Below, one piece after another: positions 6,020 through 6,428 of a stretch of DNA of 6,428 nucleotides. The position numbers and the translations under genes are program-made. The notes below the pieces were generated by a model. The model saw nothing but the letters and a program-made list of their open reading frames with translations, was not told the origin of the DNA and did not search any database. The stretch's first letter is position 1, and each line of letters begins with the position of its first letter. The DNA lies in the NCBI GenBank assembly GCA_003566475.1, contig PXDE01000086.1, forward strand, positions 1 through 6,428. Direction: 5' to 3'. The DNA comes from PVC group bacterium (GTDB lineage Bacteria > Verrucomicrobiota > Kiritimatiellia > SS1-B-03-39 > PXDE01).

Positions 6020-6049
6020 ACCCACGAAGCCGCCGGCATCCCTCTCCCT

Positions 6050-6076
6050 TTCGCGATCTTCGTGCCTTTCGTGGTT
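6050..6076. repeat. Three imperfect 9-base tandem units TTCGNGNNN
   Basis: TTCGCGATC (6050-6058), TTCGTGCCT (6059-6067) and TTCGTGGTT (6068-6076) lie head to tail. On the complement they read AACCACGAA, AGGCACGAA, GATCGCGAA, a periodic CACGAA word that I recall as a common intergenic repeat in environmental bacterial genomes. Confidence 0.6.
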
Positions 6077-6083
6077 CCCGTCC

Positions 6084-6109
6084 CGCATCCCGAATCGCGC
6101 ATCCCGTAT
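6084..6109. repeat. Short direct repeat CGCATCCCGAAT / CGCATCCCGTAT
   Basis: Twelve-base copies at 6084-6095 and 6098-6109 differ at one base, giving a 14-base period with CG between. They sit directly before the leader of the DUF932-like gene. They could be a tandem regulatory site or simply another intergenic repeat unit. Confidence 0.5.
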
Positions 6110-6126
6110 CCTTCACCCCTCCCCCC

Positions 6127-6131
6127 AGGAG
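6127..6131 (+). promoter_or_regulatory. Shine-Dalgarno AGGAG for the DUF932-like gene
   Basis: AGGAG stands 6 bases before the ATG at 6138, the strongest ribosome binding site in the window. It fixes the start of a gene that is cut by the window edge. Confidence 0.75.
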
Positions 6132-6137
6132 ACTGAC

Positions 6138-6428
6138 ATGCCCGCCAACCTGCTTCTGCACTGCGGCGCTCACGCCGTGACCCGCGCCGTTCTCGAATCC
6201 ATCCCCACGCCCAGGGCCACCCGGACCTGGAGGCCCGTGCCCCATGCCGGGCTGCTCCGCAGCGTCGAGGAGACCCTCGACCGCCATCGTCTCGCCGTCA
6301 TTGGTCAGGCCCACGGGCTCACCCATGACGGCTCCCGGTACTTCGGCCTGATCGAGGTCCGGCCCCGCCAGACCCCCGTGTCGCTCGCCGAGGACCGGGG
6401 CTACACCCGCGTCGTCGGCATCCGCAAC
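6138..6428 (+). CDS. DUF932-like protein, 3' end outside window
   Basis: The first 97 residues of a protein that continues past the right edge; the frame stays open to the last base. It begins MPANLLLHCGAHAVTRAVLE, then PHAGLLRSVEETLDRHRL, GQAHGLTHDGSRYFGLIEV (56-74), and ends in YTRVVGIRN, where DUF932 proteins continue with SHDKSFP. This layout matches the N-terminal part of DUF932 proteins, which occur in phages, plasmids and genomic islands and have no firmly known biochemical role. Full-length relatives are usually about 250-350 residues, so most of the gene is outside. Start choice rests on the AGGAG six bases upstream and on the match of the first residues. The ribosome binding site is preceded by the repeat-rich spacer, so expression may depend on elements there. 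Family assignment is from memory of motifs. Confidence 0.82.
   Translation, partial: MPANLLLHCGAHAVTRAVLESIPTPRATRTWRPVPHAGLLRSVEETLDRHRLAVIGQAHGLTHDGSRYFGLIEVRPRQTPVSLAEDRGYTRVVGIRN

Larger units (their letters stand above)
5763..6137. other. Gene-free spacer made of short repeats and hairpins
   Basis: No reading frame here has convincing codon use or a recognisable product on either strand. The open frames crossing it on the minus strand translate to low-complexity Arg/Gly/Pro-rich strings. It contains, left to right, a 9-bp hairpin, a CCTCC/GGAGG element, a GGAGGGG hairpin flanked by GGATGAACACGG-like words, a 16-bp inverted repeat, a 9-base tandem and a 14-base-period direct repeat. These are listed separately. 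The pattern looks like several dispersed repeat families landing in one non-coding site upstream of the DUF932-like gene. No clear sigma-70 promoter stands out. Confidence 0.7.

Noticed and set aside
5763..6137. CRISPR array
   Set aside because: The repeats are of different types, 9 to 16 bases long. There is no regular repeat-spacer alternation and no cas gene in the window.
5850..6326. Minus-strand open frame of 158 codons over the spacer and the DUF932 start
   Set aside because: It runs through repeats and is antisense to the recognised DUF932 N-terminus. Its product is low-complexity Gly/Arg-rich.

Overview
This is a GC-rich bacterial chromosomal window with strong G/C bias at third codon positions. 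It holds one conserved housekeeping pair (ruvA-ruvB), a large sensor kinase, and a run of small poorly characterised genes ending in a repeat-filled spacer. No rRNA, tRNA, CRISPR array or transposase is visible. The phylum cannot be fixed from this sequence alone. The spacer mixes short repeats of the kind scattered between genes in Verrucomicrobiota/Planctomycetota-like and other environmental genomes, so a PVC-type bacterium is a weak guess.

Left part (1-3566): a hybrid histidine kinase, cut by the left window edge, runs rightwards. Its frame is open from base 1 and begins with a Lys-Pro-Phe receiver-domain tail, so the full protein was probably REC-PAS-PAS-HisKA-HATPase-REC. It meets ruvB tail to tail, and the two stop codons share a CTAG. 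ruvB and ruvA lie on the minus strand 3 bp apart, in the usual order ruvA then ruvB. They encode the Holliday-junction branch-migration motor. No ruvC is in the window.

Middle (3567-5297): directly behind the ruvA start, on the plus strand, lies the C-terminal two thirds of a VapC-like PIN-domain protein. The part carrying the first catalytic acidic residues is absent, so it is most likely a decayed toxin gene. Converging on it is a minus-strand pair. One gene is a lipoprotein with a clear lipobox. The other is a 284-residue conserved-looking protein of unknown function with an Asp-Ile-Asp motif.

Right part (5296-6428): a plus-strand pair starts divergently from the lipoprotein, with the two ATG codons overlapping in a CATG. 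It encodes a 57-residue Cys-containing protein of unknown function, then a 96-residue protein with the motif GTGTIAEK that I recognise as a recurring family of unknown function. A gene-free spacer of 375 bp follows, built of several distinct hairpins and short repeats, including a perfect 16-bp inverted repeat whose arms are themselves palindromic. After it, with a good ribosome binding site, begins a DUF932-like protein cut by the right window edge. The right part looks like accessory DNA. Nothing in it forms a complete known defence or mobile system.
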